Position numbers and translations under genes: made by a program
Source of the DNA: Mitsuaria sp. GD03876
Lineage (GTDB): Bacteria > Pseudomonadota > Gammaproteobacteria > Burkholderiales > Burkholderiaceae_C
Assembly: GCF_029840635.1 (NCBI RefSeq)
Contig: NZ_JAOCCU010000003.1
Location: 147,893-211,892, forward strand
DNA length: 64,000 nucleotides
Direction of reading: 5' to 3'
Notes under the pieces: model-generated
Seen by the model: only the letters and a program-made list of their open reading frames with translations
Databases searched by the model: none
Told to the model about the DNA's origin: nothing
Part shown: one piece after another, positions 1 through 9,633 of the stretch
How positions within the stretch are numbered: the first letter of the stretch is position 1
Layout of the letters: each line of letters starts with the position of its first letter

Positions 1-547
1 CGTTGATGCCCACCAGCCAGTCGGCCTCGGAGCGGCAGCGCGCGGCGTCGGCCAGCGGCAGCATCTGCTGGTCGGTGCGCAGGCGCTCGAAGCCCTCGCG
101 GATCGCCTGCGGCGTCATCGACTGCAGCCACAGCCGGCTCACCGGCTTGTTGACCTGCGCCTTGGCCGTGCCGGCGTACTGGACGATCAGGCGGAAGATC
201 AGTTCCCCTTCGCGCCCCGCGTCGCAGGCGTTGATCAGCGAGGTCACGTCCTTGCGCTTGATCAGCTTGACCAGCGCGTTGAGCCGGCCCTTGCTCTTGT
301 CGATCGGATTGAGGTCGAAGTGCGGCGGGATCACCGGCAGGTGGGCGAAGCTCCACTTGCCGCGCTTCACGTCGAATTCCTCCGGCGCCTTGATCTCCAC
401 CAGGTGGCCGACGGCCGAGCTGACGACGTACTCGTCGTTCTCGAAATACTCGTCGTGCTTCTCGAACTTGCCCGACTGCGCGGTCAGCGCCTTGACGATG
501 TCCTGCGCCACCGACGGCTTCTCCGCGATCACCAATGCCTTGCTCAT
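1..547 (-). CDS. topB: DNA topoisomerase III, N-terminal part (runs off the left edge)
   Basis: Type IA topoisomerase that passes single strands through a transient nick to decatenate DNA. The first 182 residues are present. They open with the TOPRIM motif IAEKPS (7-12), followed by VGHLVEIK (46-53), the metal-binding DAGREGE (109-115), SRLWLQSMT and RSEADWLVGIN, in the order expected for TopB rather than TopA. The start is ATG at 547. The catalytic Tyr and the C-terminal domains lie outside the window. The gene is divergent from the SET-domain gene, with about 120 bp between them. The family call is secure; the exact gene name rests on the N-terminus only. Confidence 0.93.
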   Translation of the reverse strand, partial: MSKALVIAEKPSVAQDIVKALTAQSGKFEKHDEYFENDEYVVSSAVGHLVEIKAPEEFDVKRGKWSFAHLPVIPPHFDLNPIDKSKGRLNALVKLIKRKDVTSLINACDAGREGELIFRLIVQYAGTAKAQVNKPVSRLWLQSMTPQAIREGFERLRTDQQMLPLADAARCRSEADWLVGIN

Positions 548-671
548 TGCGCTTGCTTCTTTCGTCTTCGCTTGTCTTCGTTCAGGCGTGCCGAAACGAC
601 ACGGTCGCCTGCCTACAATCCGGCCTCGCGCGCGCCCACGCACCTACGTACGTGTACACGCGCGCGCACCC

Positions 672-1247
672 ATGAATTCAATGTACCGGACTCGCTCCAT
701 GCCGCAACAGCGTCCCGCCAGTGCCCCCGCGCCCGCCGACAAACCCGCGCAGGCCGGCAAGCCCGGTGCCCAGGCCACCGCCGCCGACTCCCCCCGCCGC
801 GGCCCCCGCATCCAGGTCCGCGCCTCCGGCGTGCACGGCCGCGGCGTCTACGCGCTGGTGCCGCTGCAGGCCGGCGAGAAGCTCATCGAGTACAAGGGCG
901 AACGCATCGACTGGGACGAGGCGCTGCGCCGCCATCCGCACGATCCGTCGCAGCCGGACCATACCTTCTACTTCCACCTCGAGACCGGCGGGGTCATCGA
1001 CGCCGCCCACGACGGCAACAAGGCCCGCTGGATCAACCACGCCTGCAGCCCCAACTGCGAGGCCCGCGAGCGCGACGGCCGCGTGTTCATCCACGCGCTG
1101 ACCGACATCTCGCCGGGCGAAGAACTCTTCTATGACTACGGCCTGGTGATCGACGAACGCTATACGCCCAAGCTGAAGAAGCGGTTCGAATGCCGCTGCG
1201 GCACCCCGGGCTGCCGCGGCACGATGCTCGCGCCCAAGGGCCGCTGA
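672..1247 (+). CDS. SET domain-containing protein-lysine methyltransferase
   Basis: Predicted S-adenosylmethionine-dependent lysine methyltransferase of 191 residues. A Pro/Ala-rich N-terminal tail (about 1-45) precedes a compact SET domain. Visible hallmarks are GVHGRGVYAL (53-62), the cofactor motif NHACSPN (122-128), ELFYDYG (151-157) and a post-SET zinc-type cysteine cluster C174, C176 and C181. In-frame ATGs at 672, 681 and 699 are all possible starts; 672 gives the longest tail. The methyltransferase fold is clear, but the substrate cannot be read from sequence. Bacterial SET proteins are known in Burkholderiales and chlamydiae. It stands alone between topB and birA. Confidence 0.85.
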   Translation: MNSMYRTRSMPQQRPASAPAPADKPAQAGKPGAQATAADSPRRGPRIQVRASGVHGRGVYALVPLQAGEKLIEYKGERIDWDEALRRHPHDPSQPDHTFYFHLETGGVIDAAHDGNKARWINHACSPNCEARERDGRVFIHALTDISPGEELFYDYGLVIDERYTPKLKKRFECRCGTPGCRGTMLAPKGR

Positions 1248-1439
1248 GGCGCCGAGGGGCGCACAGGGGGTCGCCGGGCCGCCGCGGCGCCGGGGGACCC
1301 TGTCAGGTCCTACAGCCACCGATTCATGGTGGCGACGGGCCGGGGGCGTGCTTCTCCCTCTAGACTCCGACCATTCACGACCACCGGGCCGCCAGGCCCG
1401 GGAAGACCAAGACGGGATCGCAAGATCACATTCGCGGCG

Positions 1440-2297
1440 ATGCAAGAACATCAGAACTGGGGCGCCGAAGCCCTCTGGCAAGACCTGGAGCCGCTGCTCC
1501 CGGGGCTCAGCATCGAGGTGCTGGCGCGGGTCGAATCGACCAACGCGACCTTGATCGAGCGCGTGCGGCGCGACGAAGGCATCGCCGCGGCCGGTGGCCG
1601 CGCGGGCGACCGTCCCTACGGCCGCCGCCAGCACGACCTCCACCCCTGCCTGCTGATCGCCGAGCACCAGACCCACGGCCGCGGCCGACAGGGCCGCAGC
1701 TGGCACAGCACCGCCGGCGCGTCGCTGACGTTCTCGCTGTCGCTGCCGCTGGAGATGACGGACTGGTCCGGGCTGTCGCTGGTCGTGGGCGCGGCGATCG
1801 CCGAGGGGCTGGACCCCGACGGCCGCCGCCTCGGCCTGAAGTGGCCCAACGACCTGTGGCTCGACGACCGCAAGCTCGGCGGCATCCTGATCGAGACGGT
1901 GCCCGCCGGCTCGTCGCGCATGGCCGTGGTGGGCGTGGGCCTGAACGTGTCGGACCGGGCGCGGGTGGCGGATTCGCAGCTCAACACCGGCTTCGCCTGC
2001 CTGCAGGAACTGATCCCGGACATCACCCCGCCGCAGGCGCTGGCGCGGCTGGCGCCGTCGCTGGTGAAGGCGCTCGCCGCCTTCGCGGCCGACGGCTTCG
2101 GCGCCTGGCGCGAGCGCTTCGCCCGGCGCGACCTGCTGCAGGGCAAGGCGATCACCGCCGGCCTGCTGGAAGGCATCGCCGCCGGCGTCAACGAGCGCGG
2201 CGAACTGCTGATCGACACCGCCCAGGGCCGCCAGGTCGTCAGCGGCGGCGAGGTCAGCGTGCGGCTGGGCGGCACGTCCGCCGGCGCGCAGGGATAA
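1440..2297 (+). CDS. birA: Biotin--[acetyl-CoA-carboxylase] ligase, monofunctional (no HTH domain)
   Basis: Activates biotin with ATP and attaches it to the biotin carboxyl carrier protein of acetyl-CoA carboxylase. The 285-residue protein carries the biotinyl-AMP loop GRGRQGRSW (80-88) and the KWPNDLW motif of the catalytic domain, then the short C-terminal SH3-like cap. There is no N-terminal winged helix, so it should not act as a biotin operon repressor as E. coli BirA does. I chose ATG 1440 because family homology begins right after it; an upstream in-frame GTG/ATG region (1326-1439) encodes low-complexity sequence. The next gene starts 6 bp downstream, suggesting an operon. Confidence 0.93.
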   Translation: MQEHQNWGAEALWQDLEPLLPGLSIEVLARVESTNATLIERVRRDEGIAAAGGRAGDRPYGRRQHDLHPCLLIAEHQTHGRGRQGRSWHSTAGASLTFSLSLPLEMTDWSGLSLVVGAAIAEGLDPDGRRLGLKWPNDLWLDDRKLGGILIETVPAGSSRMAVVGVGLNVSDRARVADSQLNTGFACLQELIPDITPPQALARLAPSLVKALAAFAADGFGAWRERFARRDLLQGKAITAGLLEGIAAGVNERGELLIDTAQGRQVVSGGEVSVRLGGTSAGAQG

Positions 2298-2303
2298 GGC
2301 CCG

Positions 2304-2996
2304 ATGCTGCGCGCCGCGGTCATCCTGCTGTTCGTCGCCAACGTGCTGGTGTTCGCGTGGAACAAGGGCTGGGTCGCCGGCGCGGCGCCCGGCGCGCCGC
2401 GGCTGGAGCAGCAGCTGCATCCCGAGCGGCTGTCGCTGCTGAACCAGAAGGCGGTCACGCAGCTGGCCACGCGGTCCTGCGTCGAGCTCGGCCCGCTGAT
2501 CGGCGACGAACTGCTCAAGCGCGCCAACGCGGTGCTGGCGTCGGCCGGCGTGCCGGCCTCGTCGATCGAGTCCCGCGCCGTCGACACCGGCGGCGTCTGG
2601 GCGATGGCCACGATCAAGATGCCCAGCAAGGACTTCCGCGAACGCAAGGAAGAGACCTACCGCAACGCCAAGATCGCGTTCGAGCCGCTGCAGGGCTTCC
2701 CCGACGAGCAGCCGACGCTGGTGCTGAGCAAGCACGACAGCGAGGCGGCCGCGCAGGCGGCGCTCGACGCGATGACCAAGCGCAACTACAAGGGCCTGCG
2801 CGTGCTGCGGCTGCAGGAGCCGCTGCAGCAGACGACGCTGCGCCTGGCGCGCCTGGACGGCGTCCAGGTCGGCAAGCTCAACGCCCTGGCGAATCCGCCC
2901 TGGGGCGAGAAGCGCAAGGATTGCGCCCTGGAGGCGCCGGCCGCGTCCTCCGCGGCCAGTTCGCCCAACGGCGGCGGCTCGGCGGCGAGCCGCTAG
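2304..2996 (+). CDS. Membrane-anchored SPOR-like protein
   Basis: A 230-residue protein with one N-terminal membrane segment (residues 2-20), an extracytoplasmic body and a C-terminal alpha/beta stretch (about 130-205) that resembles a SPOR peptidoglycan-binding repeat. Proteins of this kind commonly follow birA, often with coaX between, in Burkholderiales; here coaX is absent and the gap to birA is 6 bp. The SPOR assignment rests on context and overall pattern rather than a decisive motif. The C-terminal tail is Ser/Ala/Gly-rich. A role at the division septum or cell wall is an inference. Confidence 0.6.
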   Translation: MLRAAVILLFVANVLVFAWNKGWVAGAAPGAPRLEQQLHPERLSLLNQKAVTQLATRSCVELGPLIGDELLKRANAVLASAGVPASSIESRAVDTGGVWAMATIKMPSKDFRERKEETYRNAKIAFEPLQGFPDEQPTLVLSKHDSEAAAQAALDAMTKRNYKGLRVLRLQEPLQQTTLRLARLDGVQVGKLNALANPPWGEKRKDCALEAPAASSAASSPNGGGSAASR

Positions 2997-2998
2997 AC

Positions 2999-3061
2999 GG
3001 CCCCGGTTCCTCGACGCTCGGAGCTTGCAGGCCTTCCAGGCCCTGCGAGGTCGTCGGGGCC
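2999..3061. terminator. Inverted repeat between convergent genes, possible bidirectional terminator
   Basis: The arms GGCCCCG (2999-3005) and CGGGGCC (3055-3061) enclose a second pairing, GCAGG with CCTGC. The element sits exactly between the 3' ends of the SPOR-like gene and the S8 protease gene. No U-tract follows on either strand, so intrinsic termination is uncertain. Confidence 0.3.
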
Positions 3062-3089
3062 ACCCCCGAACCTGACTGACGCGACGCGC

Positions 3090-4877
3090 TCAGGCCCGCT
3101 TGGGCCAGCGCAGCGCAAGGGCCGCCAGCGCCAGCGCGGCCAGCCACCAGGCGCTCATCGCGCCGCCACCGCCACCGCCGCCACCCGAGGTCGGCTCGAC
3201 CGGCGTCGTCGGGGTGGTGGGCGGCGTCGTGGGCGTGGTCGCCGGCGTCACGGCCGCGATCGCGGCGTTCGCGTCCAGCATGCCGGCGCCGCAGGTGGCG
3301 GTCGTGCAGTTGCACTCCTGCTGCGGCTGCGCGCTGTTGCCGGCCACGCACTGGGCGACCCCCGCGACCGCCACGAAGGGCCGGGCGGAGGACCGCAGCG
3401 CCGCCTTGATCTTGTCCGGCGTCAGCGTCGGGTCCACCTGCAGCATCAGCGCCACCGTGGCGCTCACCAGCGGCGTGGAGAAGCTCGTCCCGGTGCCGTA
3501 GGTGTAGGCGTTGCTGGCCGCCACCGGGACCGTCGTGCCGCTGTTGGTCGTCGACAGGATCGGATACAGGCAGGGGCTGCCCGCGGCCGTGTTGACGCAA
3601 TTGCCGCCCGGGGCGCTGATCGTCACCTGCGGGCCGAGGTTGGAGAAGCCCACCTTGGAGCCCGCGTGCCGCAGGCCCGCCACCGCGATGACGTTGGCGC
3701 AGTTGGCCGGCGTGCCCACGGCGATGCCGCCCGACTTGGTCTCGTCGTCCTTGTTGTCGACGCCGTTGCCCGCCGCGACGACGACGGTCACGCCCGCGTT
3801 GTAGGCCGCAGTGATCGCGCTCTGGTACGGATCGGTGCAGGCGCCGTCGCCGCCCAGGCTCATGTTGATGATCTTGGCGGGGTTGGGGTTGTCCGGCAGC
3901 CCCGGCACCGACAGGCCCGCCGCCCACCGCATGCCGGCGGCGATGTCCGAGGCCCAGCCGCCGCACTTGCCCAGCACCCGCACCGGCAGGATCTTGGCGT
4001 TGTAGGCCAGGCCGGCCATGCCCAGGCCGTTGTTGGCGACCGCGGCGATCAGGCCCGACACCCGCGTGCCGTGCCAGGAGCTGTTGGCGATGTCGTCCTT
4101 GGTGCAGCTGTTGCCCAGGCGATTGGCGTCGATGTCGGACTGGCTCACCCAGTCGCCGGGGTCGCTCGGGTCGTTGTCCGGGCCGTCGCCGTCGTTGGCG
4201 GTCGCCAGCGAGGTGCTGCCGTTGCCGACGCCGATCATGTCGTAGCCCGGCTTGAACTGGTTGGCCAGGTCGGGATGGTCCATCCGCGCGCCGGTGTCCA
4301 GCACCGCGACGACGACGCCGCTGCCGGTCGCCTTGTCCCAGGCCGCCGGCGCGTTGATCGACGAGACCACCGTCGCGTCCGGCGCCTTCAGGTACCACTG
4401 GCCGGCGTCGACGTTCAGCGCGGGCGCGGTCGCGTACAGCGGATCGTTGGGCACCGCGAAATGCCGCCACCAGCGGTCGACCTGGACCGACTCGACCTCG
4501 CCGTCGGCGGCCAGTCGGCGGGCCAGTTCGGCCGAGCTCACGCCGCTGGCGACGTAGACATGGGTGCGCTCGTCCAGGCTGACGCGCGCCTGCAGCGCCG
4601 CCGCGTGGCGCATGCCCAGCGTCGTGCCGCGCACCTGCGCGATGTCGCGGGCCTCGGCCGAGGTCGCGCGCATCGCCAGCGGGCGGGCGCGCACCGCGTC
4701 CGCCTGGGGCTTGAAGCGCACGATCACCCGGGCGAAGTCGGCCTGCTGGTCCGGCTTCACGGCCGTCGCGGTGGCCGCGCCGGCCATGCCGGTGCCGAAC
4801 ACCCCCATGACCGCCACGGCAACCGCCAGGCGCGCCACGGTCGTCGGCAGGAACCTGGGCAAAGACAGCACGGACAT
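3090..4877 (-). CDS. Secreted S8 family (subtilisin-like) serine protease with GlyGly-CTERM sorting tail
   Basis: A 595-residue exported protease. An N-terminal signal (about 12-36, ending at an AGAATA-type cleavage site) is followed by an I9-like propeptide (about 45-135) and the S8 domain with catalytic D194 (VLDTGA), H269 (SWHGTRV) and S465 (GTSFSTP). A threonine/proline linker then leads to a run of eight glycines, a hydrophobic segment and the basic end RWPKRA, which is the GlyGly-CTERM architecture recognised by rhombosortase. ATG 4877 is preferred over a TTG at 4892 because a GGAG ribosome site precedes it. It is probably released or retained at the surface after processing by the rhombosortase encoded at 58642-59244. 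Confidence 0.9.
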   Translation of the reverse strand: MSVLSLPRFLPTTVARLAVAVAVMGVFGTGMAGAATATAVKPDQQADFARVIVRFKPQADAVRARPLAMRATSAEARDIAQVRGTTLGMRHAAALQARVSLDERTHVYVASGVSSAELARRLAADGEVESVQVDRWWRHFAVPNDPLYATAPALNVDAGQWYLKAPDATVVSSINAPAAWDKATGSGVVVAVLDTGARMDHPDLANQFKPGYDMIGVGNGSTSLATANDGDGPDNDPSDPGDWVSQSDIDANRLGNSCTKDDIANSSWHGTRVSGLIAAVANNGLGMAGLAYNAKILPVRVLGKCGGWASDIAAGMRWAAGLSVPGLPDNPNPAKIINMSLGGDGACTDPYQSAITAAYNAGVTVVVAAGNGVDNKDDETKSGGIAVGTPANCANVIAVAGLRHAGSKVGFSNLGPQVTISAPGGNCVNTAAGSPCLYPILSTTNSGTTVPVAASNAYTYGTGTSFSTPLVSATVALMLQVDPTLTPDKIKAALRSSARPFVAVAGVAQCVAGNSAQPQQECNCTTATCGAGMLDANAAIAAVTPATTPTTPPTTPTTPVEPTSGGGGGGGGAMSAWWLAALALAALALRWPKRA

Positions 4878-5055
4878 GCGAGAGCTCCACAAATCTGGGC
4901 TAGCCAGTTTAAGGAGGTCATCGCTAAGAAACTGCTAATCCGGCCGACTCATTCGCAGCAAAGCATCACTCCGATGGGGGTTCCTGCACGGCGGGCGGGA
5001 GGGCTTTGAAGCAAGGGGTGACGCTTGTATCCGGGCGTGTGCCGGCACGGCAATG

Positions 5056-5083
5056 AAAAAGCCCCGCCGGGGCGGGGCTTTCG
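5056..5083 (-). terminator. Rho-independent terminator of gap
   Basis: A near-perfect 11-bp G+C stem (AAAGCCCCGCC paired with its complement, tiny loop) is followed on the minus strand by a run of U. It lies 18-45 bp after the gap stop codon. Confidence 0.85.
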
Positions 5084-5100
5084 GGAGGGGGCAGGGCCGC

Positions 5101-6171
<1,071 letters not shown>

Positions 6172-6258
6172 TCACGAATGTCGGGTCCGGCCGCCGGGGC
6201 CGGAAACGGTCGATTTGAACAGATCGGCGCTGCCCGGCGTTTCGAGCGGGTTACCGGG

Positions 6259-6381
6259 TTACGGCGAGGGAACCGACCTGGTTTCAGCGCCGCGGCGGCT
6301 CAGTCGTCCGACAGGTTGAGCGAGTCGCATCAGCGCGAGTGCCCCGCCCAGCAGCGCGCGCTTCGTGTTCGTGGCGACCAT
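6259..6381 (-). CDS. Possible 40-residue small protein
   Basis: A short frame begins with ATG at 6381, preceded by a very good ribosome site (GGGAGGT, 4 bp before the ATG). It encodes a basic start (MVATNTKRALL), a short Ala/Leu/Gly-rich stretch and an Arg/Ser/Pro-rich end, and stops at 6259. It lies just after the tkt terminator and before gap. The strong ribosome site is the main evidence. No family is recognised and the frame may be chance in GC-rich DNA. Confidence 0.3.
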   Translation of the reverse strand: MVATNTKRALLGGALALMRLAQPVGRLSRRGAETRSVPSP

Positions 6382-6410
6382 TGCCACCTCCCTCTTCGAT
6401 GCCGGACATG

Positions 6411-6436
6411 AAAAGAGGTGGCCAGGCCACCTCTTT
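6411..6436 (-). terminator. Rho-independent terminator of tkt
   Basis: AAAGAGGTGGCC and its exact complement form a 10-12 bp stem with a minimal loop, followed on the minus strand by U residues. It sits about 20-45 bp after the tkt stop codon. Confidence 0.85.
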
Positions 6437-6456
6437 CATCGTCTGCGCGGAACGGC

Positions 6457-8517
6457 TCAGCCCTTCAGGCGCGCCTTGCCCAGGACGACCTTGACGGTGT
6501 CGACGACGTTCTCCGGCGTGAAGCCGAAGTGCTTGAACAGCACGTTGGCAGGCGCCGATTCGCCGTAGGTGTCCAGGCCGACGACGGCCGACACGCCGTA
6601 CTTCCACCACAGGTCGGTCACGCCGGCCTCGATGGCCACGCGCGGCAGGCCTTCCGGCAGCACGCTCTTCTTGTACTTCGCGTCCTGGCGGTCGAACAGG
6701 CTCGTGCAGGGCATCGAGACCACGCGCACCGGGATGCCGGCCACCGCCAGCTGCTGCTGCGCCGCGATGGCCAGCTGCACTTCCGAACCGGTGGCGATCA
6801 GCACCGCCTTGGCCTTCTTCTTCAGGCCGACATCGGCCGGCTCGCTCAGCACGTAGCCGCCGCTGGTGATCGCGTCGACGGCCTCGCCCGACTTCTTCAG
6901 GTAGGGCAGGTTCTGGCGGCTCAGCGCCAGCACGCTCGGGCGCTGGCTGTTGGCCAGGGCCAGCGTCCAGGCCACCGCGGTTTCCGCCGTGTCGGCCGGA
7001 CGCCAGACGTCCAGGCCGGGGATCAGGCGCAGGCTGGAGACATGCTCCACCGACTGGTGGGTCGGGCCGTCCTCGCCCAGGCCGATGGAGTCATGCGTGA
7101 ACACATGGATCACGCGCTGCTTCATCAGCGCGGCCATGCGGATGGCGTTGCGGCTGTAGTCGCTGAAGGTCAGGAAGGTGCCGCCGTAGGGAATGAAGCC
7201 GCCATGCAGCGCGACGCCGTTCATGATCGCGGCCATGCCGAACTCGCGCACGCCGTAGTTGATGTGGCGGCCGCCGTTGGAGCTGCCGTCCGCTTCCAGG
7301 CGGAAGGCGGGCGTGCTCTTGGTGTTGGTCAGGTTGGAGCCGGTCAGGTCGGCCGAGCCGCCCAGCATCTCCGGCAGCGCGGCGGTGAAGGCTTCCAGCG
7401 CGATCTGGCTGGCCTTGCGGGAGGCGACGGTCTCGGCCTTGTCGTGCGCGCCGATGACGGCCTGCGCCGCGACGTCGGCGAAGTTGGCCGGCAGCACGCC
7501 GGCGATGCGGCGCGAGAACTCGGCGGCCAGCTCGGGGAACTGCGTCGCGTAGGCGTCGAACTTGTCGTCCCAGGCGGTCTCGAAGCCGGTGCCGGCGGCC
7601 TTGCCGTCCCAGTCGGCATAGACCTCGGCGGGCAGCGCGAAGGGCTCGTGCGACCAGCCCAGCGCCTCGCGGGTCAGCTTGATCTCCTCGGCGCCGAGCG
7701 GCTCGCCGTGCGCCTTGGAGGTGTTGGCGCGGTTCGGGCTGCCCTTGCCGATGTGGGTCTTGGCGATGATCAGCGAGGGCTTGTCCTTGCTGGTCTTGGC
7801 CAGCGCGATGGCGGCGTCGACGGCGTCGACGTCATGGCCGTCGACCGGGCCGATCACGTTCCAGCCATAGGCCTCGAAGCGCTTGGCGGTGTCGTCGCCG
7901 AACCAGGGGCCGACCTGGCCGTCGATGGAGATGCCGTTGTCGTCGTAGATGGCGATCAGCTTGTTCAGCTTCCAGGAGCCGGCCAGCGAGCAGGCTTCAT
8001 GGCTGATGCCTTCCATCAGGCAGCCGTCGCCCAGGAACACGTAGGTGTGGTGGTCGACGATGGCGTGGCCATCCTTGTTGAATTCCTTGGCGAGCTGCTT
8101 CTCGGCCAGCGCCAGGCCGACGGCGTTGGTGATGCCCTGGCCGAGCGGGCCGGTGGTGGTCTCCACGCCCGGGGTGATGCCCACTTCCGGGTGGCCCGGC
8201 GTCTTGGAGTGCATCTGGCGGAAGGCCTTGAGCTCGGCGATCGGCAGGTCGTAGCCGGTCAGGTGCAGCAGCGCGTAGATCAGCATCGAGCCGTGGCCGT
8301 TGGACAGCACGAAGCGGTCGCGGTCGGCCCACTGCGGGTTGGCCGGGTTGTGGCGCAGGTGGCGCTTCCACAGCGCCACGGCGATCTCGGCCATGCCCAT
8401 CGGGGCGCCCGGGTGGCCGGAGTTGGCCTGCTGGACGGCGTCCATCGCCAGGGCACGGATGGCGTTGGCCATCTGGGTGGTGTTCGGGGTGACGACGGCA
8501 GCGCTGGTCTCGGCCAT
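6457..8517 (-). CDS. tkt: Transketolase
   Basis: Thiamine diphosphate enzyme that moves two-carbon units between sugar phosphates in the pentose phosphate and Calvin pathways. The 686-residue protein has the N-terminal [10 protein letters not shown] motif, GPLGQG, the ThDP-binding GDGCLMEG segment, the central pyrimidine-binding domain with [15 protein letters not shown], and a normal C-terminal domain. Length matches bacterial transketolases (about 660-690). It is followed by its own terminator and then gap, a frequent arrangement in betaproteobacteria. The 201-bp region upstream, shared with murU, is dominated by a long palindrome. Confidence 0.97.
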   Translation of the reverse strand: MAETSAAVVTPNTTQMANAIRALAMDAVQQANSGHPGAPMGMAEIAVALWKRHLRHNPANPQWADRDRFVLSNGHGSMLIYALLHLTGYDLPIAELKAFRQMHSKTPGHPEVGITPGVETTTGPLGQGITNAVGLALAEKQLAKEFNKDGHAIVDHHTYVFLGDGCLMEGISHEACSLAGSWKLNKLIAIYDDNGISIDGQVGPWFGDDTAKRFEAYGWNVIGPVDGHDVDAVDAAIALAKTSKDKPSLIIAKTHIGKGSPNRANTSKAHGEPLGAEEIKLTREALGWSHEPFALPAEVYADWDGKAAGTGFETAWDDKFDAYATQFPELAAEFSRRIAGVLPANFADVAAQAVIGAHDKAETVASRKASQIALEAFTAALPEMLGGSADLTGSNLTNTKSTPAFRLEADGSSNGGRHINYGVREFGMAAIMNGVALHGGFIPYGGTFLTFSDYSRNAIRMAALMKQRVIHVFTHDSIGLGEDGPTHQSVEHVSSLRLIPGLDVWRPADTAETAVAWTLALANSQRPSVLALSRQNLPYLKKSGEAVDAITSGGYVLSEPADVGLKKKAKAVLIATGSEVQLAIAAQQQLAVAGIPVRVVSMPCTSLFDRQDAKYKKSVLPEGLPRVAIEAGVTDLWWKYGVSAVVGLDTYGESAPANVLFKHFGFTPENVVDTVKVVLGKARLKG

Positions 8518-8550
8518 GGTGTGCTCAGGAGTAGGGGCAAACCCCGGATT

Positions 8551-8675
8551 CTAGTGACCCTCCGCGAACCCGCTTTGGGCGCACGGCGTTGTTGCGAATC
8601 CTCGCCATAGCCGCGCTATGGCTCCGGTTCGCGCCTAGCCGTGCATCCCAAAGCGGGTCCGCGGCGGGTCACTAG
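8551..8675. repeat. 125-bp imperfect palindrome between tkt and murU
   Basis: Nested complementary segments span the whole element: CTAGTGACCC (8551) with GGGTCACTAG (8666-8675), CCCGCTTTGGG (8569) with CCCAAAGCGGG, GCACGGC with GCCGTGC, GCGAA with TTCGC, and GCCATAGC with GCTATGGC around a 3-nt centre. The result is one long hairpin with small internal loops. It fills the divergent tkt/murU interval. It could be a REP- or MITE-like dispersed repeat, a cruciform, or a bidirectional transcriptional element. No second copy is visible in this window. Confidence 0.85.
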
Positions 8676-8718
8676 AGGGGATCGCTAAACTCGCGGGCTC
8701 AATTTCCTTGGTAGATCG

Positions 8719-9411
8719 ATGCGAGCCATGATCCTCGCGGCCGGGCGCGGCGAGCGCATGCGGCCCCTCACCGACCACACGCCCAAACCCCTGCTCAACG
8801 TCCGCGGCAAGCCGCTGATCGAATGGCACATCGAGGCGTTCGCGCGCGCGGGCATCCGGGACATCGTGATCAACACCGCCTGGCTGGCCGAGCAGTTCGA
8901 GGCGACGCTCGGCGATGGCGCCCGCTTCGGGGTGAGGCTGCATTACAGCCATGAGGGCGAACGCTACGGCCGCGCGCTGGAAACCGGCGGCGGCATCGCG
9001 ACCGCCCTCGACCTGCTGTGCGCCGACGGCGACGACGCGTTCTGGGCGGTGTCGGCGGACATCTTCATCCCCGAGTTCGACTTCGATCCGGCCCAAGCCG
9101 CGGCCTTCGCGGCGAGCCCGCTGCTGGCGCACCTGTGGTTCGTGCCCAAGCAGCCGCGACATCCGAAGGGGGACTTCGGCATCGATGCCCAGGGCTTCGC
9201 GACGATCGACGGCGACCTCGAGGTCTACAGCAACATCGGCCTGTACAAGCGCGCCTTCTTCGACGGCGTGCCCCCTGGCGAGCACCAGCGCATCCGCTCC
9301 AGCCTCGATCGCGCGATCCACGCGCGGGCCGTGACCGCCGAGCACTACACGGGACCATGGGCGAACGTGGGATCGCCGGAGCAACTGGACGAGTTGAACG
9401 CGAAGGATTGA
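8719..9411 (+). CDS. murU: N-acetylmuramate alpha-1-phosphate uridylyltransferase (MurU-type nucleotidyltransferase)
   Basis: Transfers UMP to N-acetylmuramate 1-phosphate in the peptidoglycan-recycling route that bypasses de novo UDP-MurNAc synthesis. The 230-residue protein shows the nucleotidyltransferase start MILAAGRGERMRPLT, the KPLL sugar-nucleotide motif (residues about 23-27) and VSADIF for metal binding. Length is typical of MurU rather than longer glucose-1-phosphate enzymes. The kinase partner AmgK, usually adjacent, is not next to it here: tkt lies upstream and an unrelated ATPase downstream. The ATG has only a weak ribosome site. Confidence 0.85.
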   Translation: MRAMILAAGRGERMRPLTDHTPKPLLNVRGKPLIEWHIEAFARAGIRDIVINTAWLAEQFEATLGDGARFGVRLHYSHEGERYGRALETGGGIATALDLLCADGDDAFWAVSADIFIPEFDFDPAQAAAFAASPLLAHLWFVPKQPRHPKGDFGIDAQGFATIDGDLEVYSNIGLYKRAFFDGVPPGEHQRIRSSLDRAIHARAVTAEHYTGPWANVGSPEQLDELNAKD

Positions 9412-9633
9412 GCGCACCACCCGGTCGAGACCATCGGCTGACGTCGCGCTGACAAGACCTGGCACCTTCCCACCGAGGGACGAACCGCCGGAAGTCTTTG
9501 ATCCAGATCAGAGTTTGTTCACGCCGATGCGCACAGCATCCGGGCTCGTGATTCCAATGGCCGCCTCGGTGATGCCGAGTCGCCATCGGCGATCGCGACC
9601 GCCCCCGTGTCGAATCGATCTGGAGAAGTCCTC

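Noticed and set aside
678..2735. Long minus-strand frame across SET, birA and the SPOR-like gene
   Set aside because: It overlaps three well-supported genes, and its translation is low-complexity Arg/Gly/Ala with no motif.
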